From Sphaerolaimus hirsutus (Eukaryota > Nematoda > Chromadorea > Monhysterida > Sphaerolaimidae), in assembly GCA_964036195.1 (NCBI GenBank), contig OZ038458.1, forward strand, positions 19,481,832-19,545,831: 64,000 nt of DNA, written 5' to 3'. Below the pieces are notes generated by a model. That model saw only the letters and a list, made by a program, of their open reading frames with translations, searched no databases and was not told the DNA's origin. The translations under genes and the position numbers were made by a program. How positions within the stretch are numbered: position 1 is the first letter of the stretch; each line of letters opens with the position of its first letter. This document shows positions 1 to 13,300 of this stretch, in pieces.

Positions 1-210
1 TTAGCACTTTTTGCGCTTTAAGCAATAATTGCTCAAGGAAATATCTGGAGAGGGTGTAAAAGTAACCCACGAGAAGAGTTTTCTTGTTTCGGTTGGGGAA
101 AACTTGGTAACAAACCGGCGTGGGAGATCGCAATTGGGTCACATATGTTGATCTCATTTTGGTACGTGTCTGGCTGCTCACTTTACCCCCCCCCCCCAAT
201 ATACGTGCAG

Positions 211-2693
211 GAAAATGCAAAATGCGTTTTCACACTGGGAAAATTCCATTTTGCGTGGTGTACCACCCGGACGACGACAAACAGCACTTTTTCCTGTCCG
301 GCATGCAGGACAAGAAAATAATTCAGTGGGACACTAGAAATGGCGAGGTCGTGCAGGTTAGATAACATCTGGAAATATAGTTGAGGCGACAAATTCGTAT
401 AGTTGACAAGTTCTTATAGTTTCTTAAGTCCACAAAGTGTTATTTTTGAGTAAATTGTATTTTAAGTTTCATATCCAATTCACGGGCCGTGCTGTGTCAA
501 AAAGTGCTTGCTCCTGAATACCACTTTATGTTGTGTCAAGTGTTTTGTTTAAAAATCTTGGAAAATTTCGGGCGTAACTCTGAATTTTCTAAATTTGAAC
601 TTGTTGACTTTCGGGGTTGTCACATTGGTAAATGCTGCTTGGCTGTGAAATTCGTACCTTATTTCAACCCCGAAAATCCGAAATCGATTTCAGGAATACG
701 ATCGCCACTTGGGTGCCGTGAACACGATAACATTTTTCGACAAAAATCGCCGATTTTGTTCGACCAGCGACGATAAATCGTTGCGTATCTGGGAATGGGA
801 AATTCCGGTCGACACGAAGTTGATACAAGACTCTGGGATGCACAGCATGCCCGCGGTCAGGATGAGCCCTAATTGTTAGTGGTTTGGGGGGAAAAAGCTC
901 ACTCGCGTGTCAACTTAAATGAAGAAAGGGGCCCTATTAGAAATTTTCAAAATTGATTAACTAGTATTCTGCATTTTTGCGCGGCAGCTGGGATCACTTT
1001 TTGTGCCAAAAAGCTGTTTGACCGTTCTTTTTTAAACTATAGTTCAATTTCTTCGTTTGTATTGGAATCCATAACATGGTCAAACTCAAATTTGGAAAAA
1101 TTGTGGATGGACATTTTAAAATTGTAAAATTCACCTTTCATATTCATATTTACAACACCTAAATTCCTAGCTTACCCTGAACCCCCCTCCCAATTTTCAG
1201 TAAAATGGCTCGTGTGCCAGTCAATGGACAATCGCATCGTGTTGTTCCAATTGTTCGACGACAAACTGCGCTGGGCCAAAAAGCGCGCCTTCAAGGGCCA
1301 CATGGTCGCCGGCTACGCTTGCGGCATGGATTTCTCTTCTGATATGAGGTTGGTTTTTGCTCGAGTTTTGGCTGTGGTGTTTAGGGATGGCAAGCGCTTT
1401 TTTATAAAAAACGCCGCTTTTTAAAAAAAAAGCGCTAGGGTCCCAGCGCTTTTTTTTTAAAAAAAAGCGCGGACAAAAAATTTTGCACTTAGACACTAGG
1501 TATTTTGCTATTTTTTTTGTGTACAAGCGCGAAATTTCACATGCAAATTACCACTGCTGGCTGTTTTCATTGGTTCCGTGGCATTTTTAGTGTCATTGCT
1601 TCTATTCCTGGATGTTATCCTGTAATAATAGGTTGTGACATGTTAGTGTAGTATAGAATATTCAGGCAATGTGCTCCCACATACTTCTACAGTGGGAAAC
1701 ATTAGTCTCAATGTATTAGCCTTCTCTTATAGCCTTGTTTATAAGCACTATTTCATGCCTAACTTCACTTGAAGTCACGAAACATTCACAAACAGCGATA
1801 ATGAGTCAATATAAAAGTAATTTTTTGGCAGAAATCACCACTTATCATGTTATCCCATGACTACACAGCCATTATATGGCTATATATCATCACAAGTACT
1901 GCCACTCGTCTGATATACCTGTATATATTGATACAGAACCATATTTGGGAGCTTTTTTAGGGAAAGTCTCGACATTTTTTTTAGGGAAAGTCTCGAAAGC
2001 GGGGCCGTTAAAAAAGCGCTTTTTTCCATCCCTAGTGGTGTTTTTGCCTTTCTTTGCGGGCCCTTGCGCCGACTTCACAAAAAGCAAAATGAAAATGTTT
2101 GAAATGCAATTTTTCATGCATGAAATGTTTTTCATTCTTTTTTTGGAATTTTTTGATTTGTTTTACTATGAGTTCAGGAAGAAGTTTTTTCAGAAAAATA
2201 GTATGTGACATTCCGCGTAGTAAAGTAGTGGGATGGCTGAAAAAGCTTTTTTTCAATGACCTGGTTTAAAAAAACGGTGTTTTTCAAAATAGGTTTTTTA
2301 GAAATAAAAATATAAATAGGTTTTAAATTAAAAACCTTTGAAAAAAACCCAGCCATCCCTAGTAAAGTATGTTGTTAAGTGGCAACTCAAGTGGCACGTT
2401 AACTTATAAGTGATAAGTAAATTTCTCAAAGCAAAATTCTCTCAACATTTGTAAGCTCACTCGTCACTAATCATTATGACGCCAAACAACAAATAACAAC
2501 AAAAAAACAACGCAGTTTCCTAATGTCGGGCGACAGCGACGGGCGCGTGTTCGTTTGGGACTGGAAAACGCACAAAATGGCCGCGAAATGGAAAGCGCAC
2601 GATCAAGTTTGCATCGGGTGTCTTTGGCACCCTCATGAACCTAGTTTGATTGCCACCGCTGGATGGGATGGACTGATTAAATTGTGGGATTAG
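211..2693 (+). CDS. CDC40: Pre-mRNA-processing factor 17 (CDC40/PRP17), 3' part
   Basis: This is a WD40 spliceosome factor acting at the second splicing step in the nucleus. Only the last about 216 residues are in the window; the N-terminus lies upstream. The exons I read are 211-356, 694-874, 1201-1348 and 2516-2693, all with GT-AG junctions and consistent phase (the first codon is split). Visible sequence includes [67 protein letters not shown] and a final [11 protein letters not shown] just before the TAG stop. These match the last WD repeats of the CDC40 family from memory, including the family's exact C-terminal end. The third intron (1349-2515) carries two small hAT-like insertions. The second to third exon junction gives SPN-L-KW where the family usually has SPNGKW, so that boundary could be off by a residue. 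AATAAA near 3103 is a possible polyadenylation signal. Confidence 0.93.
1382..2034. mobile_element. hAT-like non-autonomous element in CDC40 intron
   Basis: It begins TAGGGATGG and ends CCATCCCTA, and is flanked by the perfect 8-bp duplication GTGGTGTT (1374-1381 and 2035-2042). An 8-bp TSD with TAGGG-type ends is typical of hAT transposons. The ends carry runs of A/T plus AAAAGCGC. The interior, with TTAGTGTAGTAT and CTCCCACATACTTCTACAG, recurs in the copies at 8940-10930 and 58540-59110. No transposase is visible. Confidence 0.85.
2228..2361. mobile_element. 134-bp hAT-like MITE
   Basis: The ends are GGGATGGCTG and CAGCCATCCC, flanked by the 8-bp duplication GTAAAGTA (2220-2227 and 2362-2369). 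It is a short relative of the neighbouring TAGGGATGG element and lies in the same CDC40 intron. Confidence 0.75.
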
Positions 2694-3237
2694 GATGGTT
2701 TTTAAATTCTGGAAACCATTTTTGGGGTGGAGATTTGTGGTTTGAGTGATTTTGAATGGAATGTTTTGAGTATATTTTTGGTTGATGTTTGATAGATTGA
2801 GAGACAGTTCGTTGTTTGATGATGTTTTTATACAAACTTTGATAGCGTTAATTGTCTACTTGAAACAAAAGTGAATTTACCGTGACTAATTCGTTTATCT
2901 AAATTGACCGATAATGTAAAAAATTACCGGAAATCTCTATAAATACATTATGACTTTTGATGTTTTTAATTTTTCCGTTGAATATTCCGACAGTATCTAT
3001 CAAAAAAACTATTGCCGTTGTTCTATTAAACATTCACCACATAAACATTATTGACTCTTGGTGCCGCCATTTGCAGTTATTTATTGATTGTAAATATCAC
3101 AGAATAAATTATCACCAACTTCACATTATAAATGTGTCAAAAACTTTCAAACCCGTGTTCCATTTCCGACACTAACCAAAGTGCACATAAATATCTGCAT
3201 GTTTCCCAACTTATTTACCCTGAACACCTTCCACAAT

Positions 3238-4306
3238 TAGGGTGGCAGACGGTACGGCCTTGCGGTAAACCGTACGGTACGGTAAATTTTCCATTGTGCG
3301 GTAAACGGTACGGTACAGTAAATCTTCAATTTTGCGGTAAACGGTACGGTACGGTAAATCCCAAAAGTGCGGTACGCGGTACGGTACGGTACGGTAAATT
3401 TTCAATTGTCAGAAATGTATAAACTACGGACTACAGACAATTTTTACTTCATTATTTGGCGCTCCACACGGTGGTTGACGCTACTTTTTAGAAGTCGATT
3501 GAGTCAACTCAGAGTCAACTGTTTTAAGTAAAACTATTTTTAATTTTTTACCTGTGTTGATTAAGAAATATTGAGAAGTCGATTGATGTAGAATGAAAGA
3601 AGGGGATTTTTTGGATACATATTGTAAATGGCTCAGAGTCAATTGAATTTTTGACCAGTTGACTCTGAGTTGACGCTAATTTTGGCGTCAACTAGCGTGT
3701 GTGGGACCATTGACACCAAATTCAATTACACAATTTAATAATGGACTTTAGAACACAATAACAGTATGATGACAGAAAATTACCTGCAATGCAGGGGCTC
3801 AATATATAGGATTTTTCAAGGTGTAGAAGGAAAAAAATGAGGAAAATTGCTAAAAGTGGGTGAAAAATTGCTAAAAGTAGGTGAATAATAGTTGAAAATA
3901 GGTATATCAGTGACTATAGCACAAAAATAGCTGTAAATAGGCAATAAGGCATGAATGCAATTTCAGTGACACCCCAACCCCCATGCGAAATTTTGAGATT
4001 TGCACGCTTGCGCACAAAAAAATTGTAGAATACAACATTAATTGTCATGAATAAATTCAACAATTTGAGGTCAATCCGAGTAAAATTTACCGCAATTTTT
4101 GCGGTAAATGAGTGCGGTACGCGGTACGGTACGGTAAATTTCGGAAAATGCGGTACGCGGTACGGTACACGGTACGGTACGGTAAATTTCGGAAAATGCG
4201 GTACGCGGTACGGTACGGTAAATTTTTAAAAGTGCGGTAAACGGTGCGGTACGGTACGGTAAATTTTCCAAAAATGTGGTACGGTACGGTAAATTCTGCC
4301 ACCCTA
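3238..4306. mobile_element. hAT-like element with GGTACGG arrays, just upstream of SAS-6
   Basis: It starts TAGGGTGGCAGA and ends TCTGCCACCCTA, with the perfect 8-bp duplication TCCACAAT on both sides (3230-3237 and 4307-4314). Both ends carry degenerate tandem copies of GCGGTACGGTACGGTAAATTT (about 3245-3405 and 4080-4300). The middle holds other repeats: a unit with CAACTAGCGTGTGTGGG near 3690 and a block of GCTAAAAGTAGGTGA copies near 3840-3950. It ends 32 bp before the proposed SAS-6 start codon, so it must lie in the 5' leader or promoter of that gene. Confidence 0.85.
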
Positions 4307-4338
4307 TCCACAATGTCAAATGTAACCCAGTGCCCCAG

Positions 4339-7300
4339 ATGGGCGTGTTCTACGAGAGCCAAGTGCCTGTCCTGTGGGCACGCGAGCATGCGCTCGGATC
4401 GCCCGGTGCGTCCACTGGTGCCAGGTAAGGCGGGATTTTGTGCGATAGCCTCTGCATGTGGTCGTTTTTTTAGTAGTTTGAGTTTGCTGGCGCGAGTGTT
4501 ACATGCAGCCTTTGGGGGCAGTCCGATCCCGGATCCCGTGAAATTCCGGGATTTACCAGTCCCGATCCCGAAACCCCAATCCCGATCCCGAAATCCAAAA
4601 ATACCAATCCCGATCCCGAAAATTTTCAAATCCCGATCCCGAGAAACTCTCAAGTCCGGGATCCCGATCCCGGAAAAATTAGTGGAAATTATAAAAAGTG
4701 AAATAATGACGTTTTTGCATGCAAAAATGTGCATGCAAACCCCCAGCGTCAATTTTATGCCACTTTTCAGGCATCCAACGGTGTTTTGAGACCTTTATGA
4801 ACAACTGTGAATGCCAGAAAAATGGCCAAAATCTCTATCTCTAGAACACAATCCCGATCCCGGAAAAATGCCAATCCCGATCCCGTGACCCCAATCCCGG
4901 CCAATCCCGATCCCGATCCCGAAATCTCAAAAAACCAATCCCGATCCCAAAACCCCGATCCCGATCCCGAAATCTCAAAAAGTGAATCCCGATCCCGAAA
5001 AGTCAATCCCGTTTGAACCCTAGTCCCAAACCCTGTAAAGTGTAAAGTAAAGTGTCAAATGTAAAGTCAACTGCAAAGTAAAGTGTCAATCAAAACAAAA
5101 AGGAAAAGATTTTTATGCTGAACTTTGCATGACAATTGACAGTTCACTTTGCAGTTGACACTTTACTTTAAACTTTACAGGGCTTGGGACTGCCACCAGG
5201 TTTGGCATGTGACAGGGACGTATCCATGATTTTTGAGCGGGGGGGCTGCTTGTTTACCGAGGCCGGCGAGGGGGGGGGCTCAGCCCCCCCCCCCCTAAAA
5301 TTTTCGCTACATAGTGGCTGAATGGTGCCATTAGTAGGCGCCACGCCATGCCGCCATTGGCGTTGGCGCCAGCACCATGGAACGCTGTATATGTATGTAA
5401 ATATACATACAAAACAGCAAAAAGCACAACATTGAGTGTATTTATAACGATTTGCGGCCACATGGAGCAAATCTGATGATAATACCTTATGTACGGTGAA
5501 GAATGCGCGCTTGCGCGCAAAATTTTTTAGGCTGACCTTGAAAAAGTCGCATTTTCCGGTCACTTGCTCGTCTCGCCCCGGGAGGGGGGGCTGCAGCCCC
5601 CCCCCGCCCCCCCTGGATACGGCCATGGCATGTGATGAGCTTTTCACATTTGCCCTGCACCTTTTCGAACAATTTTGGCGTCTGTGTTGCTTAGATATGT
5701 ACTTTCTCGATGCGTTTTATTCATTCAGGTCGGGCGCTTTGCTGGTGACAGCATCGACGAGTGCCAGTCACGCGGGTGCAGTGGAAAAAGTAAGTTTTTT
5801 TTGTGACAATGCTATTTTTAATTTGACGTGGCTGGTTGTTAAGCTGTGACACCTCGTCATTTTATACTTTCTAGTTCTGTGTAAGAAAATTTTTAACTAC
5901 TGGAGACTTGCGTGACATTTTACAGGGTTCGTGCGTTGCACCTACACATCTATCTGCCCCATTTGCAGCTGCACATTGAGCTGGAAAGCGACACCGACCC
6001 GCTGTTCTACAGAACTTTGAGCTTGGACGCGGCCGCCTTCGATCGCATCAAACAGGAACAGACTTTGATTGTCGGCTTTGCCGCGTTCCCGCAGATGTTC
6101 CAGAAGTTGTTGGACGGATGTAAAGATAACGCCGATGGGGGTCATAGGTTTGTTAGGTGTGAGATTGACATTGATATGGCCCACACACACTAGTTGACAT
6201 CGCACAATGTCAACTGAATGTCAACTAAATACACAAAATAATTTTTTTAAGCGTGACACTTGACAGAACAAGTAAAATCAAGTGTCACTATATGAAATAT
6301 ATTTACTATGCTCCATCACATAATTAACAAAAATCAATTTGAATTTACTCGACATTTTTTTGATGTCAACTAGTGTGTGGGAGCAAATTTACAACGCGTA
6401 ATCAAATGTTTACCGAACAACCAAATAGCACAGGTATCAAGCCCTGGTGCACGTGGACGATTCTTGCGGCGAGTGCCGGCTGCAAATTGTGGAGACGAGT
6501 CAATTCAAGCGACTGGTGCACCTCAGTCTAGCTTTTGCACCTGTAGGTGATGACGACATGAAGCGACACCTGGCTGAATGCGTCAAATCGTTGCAGGTGT
6601 GTTTTGGGCGGGTTTTTAAAACATTTTTTAAACCGGGTTGTTTGAAAAACGTTTTTCCATACATAACTCAGAATTTTTTCTTGTCGTCGTGGACGTATTG
6701 TAGTGGAAGTTTTCGACTGTTTGTTGATCGGGTGGGCGCGCCAGCGCCATCCCTCGCTGCCGAGGGAGGGCGCAAGCGACCCACCCATAATATGGTCGGA
6801 CACACCAAAATGCGGAAATAGCAAAATTGAACGCTAAATAACTTTTGAACGCAATATTCTGTCGCAAAACTGATTACACCATTAAAAAGCCCGTGTCAAG
6901 AAGTACCCTCATGCAAATTTTCGGATCAAACAGTTGAGTTCAAAGGAAGTTATTACAGATTAAACTCTTTAGGTCGTGTTGTTCTTGTTCTTGTTCTCCC
7001 GATAATCTTCAAACTGCAATAACTTCCCTGTAACACAACCAATCTTGACGAGTAATGGCTCATATGAAAGAGCATATGATGCCATTTATTATTTTTTAGA
7101 AAATTTTTTACACACTTTACAACTGTAGCTGTTTGAAATTTTTAAACATCAAAAACTTTCAAATTTGAATACAAATGCAGCAATAAAAAAAATTTGTTGA
7201 TGTGCGCAGTGGCAAGAGCTTTCAATGAGCCATTTTGTGCCAATTTTGGTTGACATTTAGAGAAGTTATTCAACTTTGCGTGTTTTGTGTAATGTGCACA

Positions 7301-10300
7301 ATGCAGACCACTGGTTTAATAAAAAGCATGGGGGATTTGATTTTCATATTTCTCAATTTTTAATTTGTCAATGATTTTATGTTTATTTTTATTTTATTTT
7401 TTTATTTCACTTTAAAAATAAATTAAAAATAAAAATCTTGAATTTATCAATAAAATTTTTTATTATTATCAGTTTGTTTGTTTTATTTGTTTATCATTTT
7501 TCAATCAAAATTTTATTTTTTATTACTTCTTTTTTTAAATTTTTATACTTTTTTATTTTTTATTTTTGTTCAATGATTTATTTTTATACTTTTATTCTAA
7601 TTTTTTTATGTTTATATTTTTATTTTTTTTGCAATTTTAAAATTTAAACTTGAATCAATTAATTTAAAATAATTAAATAATTATAAAATTTGAAGAAAAA
7701 AATTAATATTTTTTTTAATTTATAAGTTGATAAAAAAAATTATAAATTTTTTATAAAATTATTTGTGTCAATATTTTTATAATTTTTATTATTATTTTTT
7801 ATTTCAATAATTATATAATTTTTCAATTTTCAATAATAATTTTCAATTTCAATAATTTTATAATTTTTATTGTTTACTTTTACTTATTTTTATTTCACTT
7901 TTATGTTTTTATTTTTATCCATTTTATTTATTATTTTATCATTTTTACAGCTCCATTTTGAGTGCCCATTCTGTTCAAGTTTCATATTGTATCCAATTTT
8001 TTAGACCATTGTAAGTTTTTTTTACAAATGTGAATCAAATTCACCCATGCTGAAAATAATTTTGGCTCATGAGAAAAATACAATCCCTGCAGGTGTAGAA
8101 AGTTCTTGAAAAAGTGACATTTTAATAATTGCAAAACATAAGGAAAATTTTGATGGGTCTGTGACCCCCCAAAAGAAGTATATCCTCAAAAAAATGGCTT
8201 AAGCCAATAAAAAGGTAGACGCTGCACACATAAATTGTTGACATGAATATGCTTTTGATCACAGAAAATAAATACACTTATTGACTGTGTCCATTGAGAT
8301 TGAGCTCTGAAAAGCAGTGTATTATTTACTTTTCCACATTGAGATTGAGCATTGAAAAAGAAGTAAATACATCAAAAAAATTCACCCAATTCTATCATGG
8401 CAGCGTGAGCTTTTTGTATGGTTGACGTGCTGCGTATCAATATCGTACTCAATGACACAGCTCACGCTGCCATGTTAAAATTGGGTGAATTTTTTTGATA
8501 TATTTGCTCCTTTTCAATGCTCAATCTCAATGTGGAAAAGTAAATGATATACTGCTTTTCAGAGCTCAATCTCAATCTGGCACAGTCAATATAGGTATTT
8601 ATTTTCTGTGATCAAAAGCATATTCATGTCAACAATTTATGTGTGCAGCGTCTACCTTTTTATTGGCTTTAGCCATTTTTTTGAGGATATTTATACGCCT
8701 GATAAATAGAGTTCAAATTGGTGTCAACGACCGAAAATCTTTGTCTAAAGCCTAAATTTCAATGTTCTGCATGAAAAAGCTCACTGTATACGATATGATG
8801 ATATAGACGTTTTCATCCCGACATTGACGTTTTTCTTTTACCTACATAGAACTTTTATATGATACTATCGATCTGATTTTTTTGACGTTCCAACTCACTT
8901 TCCAACTCACTTACTCACTCTATTTTTTTAGGCTCTCACTAGGGATGGTTAGGGTTGGCCGATGTTTTTTTTTAAACGTTTTTTTTTTTTACGTTTTTTT
9001 TTTAAAAACAACATGACGTCCGAAATGTTTTTTTTTTATAAAAAAACATCGGCCGAAATTTTTAGTACTAAGCACTAGGTATTTTGCAAAATTTTTGCGC
9101 GCAAGCGCGCAATTTCACACACAAATTGACATTGGTGGTTGTTTTCATTGGTTTTGTTGCATTTTTAGTATCAAAACATCCATTTCTATGTGCTACCATG
9201 GGTGGAATAAGCCGACATATGTTGCTGTAATATATAATATTGAGGTAATGTGCTTCCATGTACCTCCACAGTGTGTAACTTCACTCCCAAAGTAACAACC
9301 TCCTTTTATAACCTTGTTTGATCACCATTCCGTGCCAAACTTTACCTGAAGTCACAAACATTCAACTATAAGGCGATATACGAACGATATGTCAACGAAA
9401 AATGTATATTTTTGACACAAATCACCACTTATAATGCTATCCCATGGCTCCACAGGCATTATATGGTCATATTTAACATCACAGAGTATTGCCAGTGTCT
9501 GATATACCTATATATGTTGGCACTAGGTCATATCTGGGAGCTTTGAAAAAAAAACGTTTTTTTTTCCAACCCTAGGGATGGTTGATGTCTTTTTTAACCG
9601 TCTTTTTTAAATGTTTTTTTTTAAAGAACGACAGAGACATCAAAACCGTCTTTAAAAAAAACATCAACCAAATTTTTTAGTACTTATGCACTATGTATTT
9701 TGCAATTTTTGCACATAAGCGCGCAATTTCACATGCACATTACCATTGGTGGTTGTTTTCATTGGTCTTTGAAGCATTTTTAGTGAAAAATCTTCCATTT
9801 GTTCATGCTATTGCATGATAATAAGCTGTGATATGTTAGTGTAGTATCAAATATCCAGCCAATGTGCTCCCACATACTTCTACAGTGTGAAACATCACTC
9901 ACACTGTATTAGCCTTCTCTTACAACCTTATTTAAGCACTATTCCATGCCAAACTTCACTTGAGTTGCAAACATTCAACAAAAGGCGATATGCAGAATGA
10001 GTCGACATAAAATGGATATTTTTGACAGAAATCACTACTTATAATGCTATCCCATTGCTCCACAGCCATTCTATGGCTATATGAAGGGTGTGCTTCTAAA
10101 AGTACCGATCTACAAAAAATCGATTTTGAGATAATCGCAATTGAAAGTTTGGAGCATGCAATACCCATACATGGGTATTGGGTATGGGAATTTTGGGTAA
10201 GGGTATTTCGGCCATATTGTTGGGTATCCACATGCATGGGTATAATCATTGATTATACACAGTACACTAGCTATATAAAATTTAGGGAATTGTATTTTTG

Positions 10301-13300
10301 TAGTACAGTACATTTTAAAGGAACAAATTAGTAATAGCGTGTAGATCGGTATTTTTTAAAGCACAAAATCAGAAAGCTGTAGATCGGTACTTTTACCCAT
10401 AATAAAAAAGCACAAAATGAGTTTTTGCGCAACCGGACGCCGATCTGACATCGGTACTTTTAGAAGCACAAAAAATAATGTGCAGATCAGTACATTTAAA
10501 AGAACAATTTTGAAAAAAGTGTGTAGATCGGAACTTTTAAAGACACAAAAGCTGAAAAAGCTTGTAGATCGGTACTTTTAAAATTTCAAAAACTGTATTT
10601 TGCGATTTTTTTTGCTTTTTTCGACCCCCCATATCTCAAAATTGAATTTCGCACCCCCCACATATTATATATATTTTTGAAGCGCATTTTTATGGGGACC
10701 CCAAAAATGGTCCTAACTCAAATTTGAAAAATTTGTAGATCGGTACTTTTAGAAGCACACCCTTCATATTTAACATCAGAAAGTACTGGTACTTGTCTGA
10801 TATACCTGTATATGTTGTCTTATAAGTTATAACCATAATTGGGAGCTTTTAAAAAAAGACCATCTTTTTATATAAAAAAATGTATAAAAAAGACAGGTCG
10901 TAAAAAAAAGACATTTTTTGTCCATCCCTAGTTCTCACGCCTAATAATCCCCCCCACAGCGGCAACTATCAACTGCACGTGGCCAGGCGGCCAGCTTAGA
11001 ACAGTCTACCAGCAACGCGACCAGTCAACTCCAAAGCGAACTGCTGGCAAAGTGCCAAGATTACGACAAATTGAAACAGTGGACCAGCAATGAGATGAAA
11101 CGATTGAAAGAGAAATGCGCTCAGGATGTGGCCAGGGCTCAGCAGGGTGGTGATGAGCGGGTTCATGACCTTGAACAACAGCTTCAGAGGTTGAAAGATG
11201 ATTTATATAAGGCACATGATGAGTGTGAGGTGGGTGGGGTTGGGATTGAAATGGGACCGCGGCTCCGGTCTCGGTTTGAAAAGGTGTTGAAACTTTGCGG
11301 TTTCGGTCTTGTGGTCCTGGTCCCTGTCTCTTCTATTTCTTTTTGCCTATTCTCTGTACTTTTTGTGCTTATATACCTATTTTTAGCTATTTTTCACCTA
11401 CTTTTAGCTATTTTTCTCCATTTTCTTCCGTCTATACCTTGAAAAAGCCTGTATATTGAACGCCCGCAACCACCCCAAACCCCCCAACCACCCAACCCTT
11501 CCAACCTTCGCCCTCAAAACGTAAACCGGTCGACACATACGCGCAGCACCTTCGCTCAACTTTGTCGCGCCGCTCGGACGAGCTATCCGAGATGCGCGCC
11601 GCTCACGAGGACCTCACTGAGCGCTGCGAGCGGCTGAGCGCCGCTGACGAACAGCTGAGACGAGTGGCTGAGCGCAGGGACTCTTTGGAAAGTGATCTCA
11701 GAGCTGGCGAGCAGAAATATAGAAGATTGTTGGAACAGAAGGTTTGTGAGGGCAATTCAGTTGAAAAAATTGGAGGTTTTTTATTTCGCCTGTTTTTTGT
11801 TGCAGAAACAGCTCGCTGCTAATCTGGAGGCGCAGCGGGTCGAGTTCGAAAAAGGCATGGATGTTATAAGAAAGCTGCTCCAGCGCAACCATGGTGAACA
11901 TGCTAAGGTGTGCGAGCCTCTCAGCTTTTTTGAGAATATTTTTCGCGTATTTGTTGGAACCATACTGTGTGCCAAAGTTCGAGCATCGACTACTTTTTAT
12001 GTAGAAAATGTTTTGGAAGGATGTCGACATGAAAGATCGCGAAATAAAGTCGAATATCCTACATCCACTACTTTTCATATCTCATATGTGAGGTTACATC
12101 AATATCGATAATCTCTAGAAAATCACTGTCTAAAACCCACACCTCCCCAACCCACATTCCACCTCAGTCAGAATCTCTGGGCGACGCGCTGCTAAAGCAG
12201 GAAACGCGCATCGGCGAGCTGACGCAGCAGCGCGACCAACTGCAGCAGCAATTAGACACCGCTAATGAAAACTTGGTGCAGGTGAAACGCGACAATGAGA
12301 GCAATGAGCGCAAAGTAAGTGGGGCGATATTTATGTTTTGCAGTTGTTGTTTTGTTATTTGACCCGGGGGTATTTTTTATACGACTGAGAATTTTTGATA
12401 GATTGAAATAATTTCAAACTGAATAATAATTTCATATTGGAGAATCGTTCCTCATAAACACCTTCCCGGTCACGTCCGGTTCATTTTTTTCTTTTACTTC
12501 TTACATCCTATCCCCAGTTCTAGGGTGCCCCAGAGGCTGAAACTTGGGGGAGATATTGGCGCATGACTTCGCATGAATGGGGGGGGGGTCGCGACGACCC
12601 CTCTCAGGGTGGGTCTCCCTAAGTGCAAATTTTTTTTGCTTTTTTTGGTGTCTCACGGCAGGTCCGGCACCCGCTGATTTCTGAGCTGTATGAGCGGTAT
12701 AAATCTAAAATTTTGGGGATGTGTTACCAACACCACTTCCCTACAATGCACTATTCAATAGGGTGAGATTAACGTGAAAAATTTCGCAAAAATTCACTTA
12801 TTCTCCAAAAAACACCACTCCAGAATAGATGGATGACAAAAAATTCACTTTTTGGAACTTTTTTATTAGACACTTGAAGAGATGGTTTACAATACTTTAA
12901 AGGGAAGGGTTTGATGTTTAAAGTTATGTACAGAACCATACCTCTAAAATGCCTGCATTGCTATATTTACTTAGGGCGAATTTTATGACATCATAATGAC
13001 ATCATTGCAGGAACAAAAATTTACACTTTGAAATTCCCCTCAAGAAAATTTTGCAATGAATGCATTTTAGAGGTATGGTTCTTTACATAACTTTAAACAT
13101 CAAACCCTTCCCTTTAAAGTATTGTAAACCAACTCTTCAAGTGTCTAATAAAAAAGTTCCAAAAAGTGAATATTTTGTCATCGATCTATTGGGGGGTGGT
13201 GTTTTTTAGAGAATAAGCGAATTTTTGAGAAATTTTTCACGTTAATCTCACATGATTGAATAGTGTATAGTAGGGGAGTGGTGTTGGTAACACATCCCCA

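Larger units (their letters stand above)
8940..10930. mobile_element. Outer hAT-like element carrying two nested insertions
   Basis: The ends are TAGGGATGGTTGATG (split by an insertion) and CCATCCCTA, with 8-bp duplications GCTCTCAC and GTTCTCAC (8932-8939 and 10931-10938, one mismatch). Inside are another hAT-like element (8950-9574) and a fold-back element (10083-10765). The body is related to 1382-2034. Confidence 0.8.

Noticed and set aside
1-210. Search for the preceding CDC40 exon in the first 210 bp
   Set aside because: No frame ending in a phase-1 donor with WD40 character was found; the earlier exons must lie outside the window.
4244-5016. Long Pro/Ser/Arg open frames on both strands
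   Set aside because: They are translations of CCCGATCCCG tandem arrays; the real coding part here is only SAS-6 exon 1 (4339-4424), in another frame.
5729-5789. Apparent exon with acceptor TTCAG and donor GTAAGT in SAS-6 intron 1
   Set aside because: Including it breaks the frame. Direct joining of 4424 to 5926 is in phase and matches family spacing.
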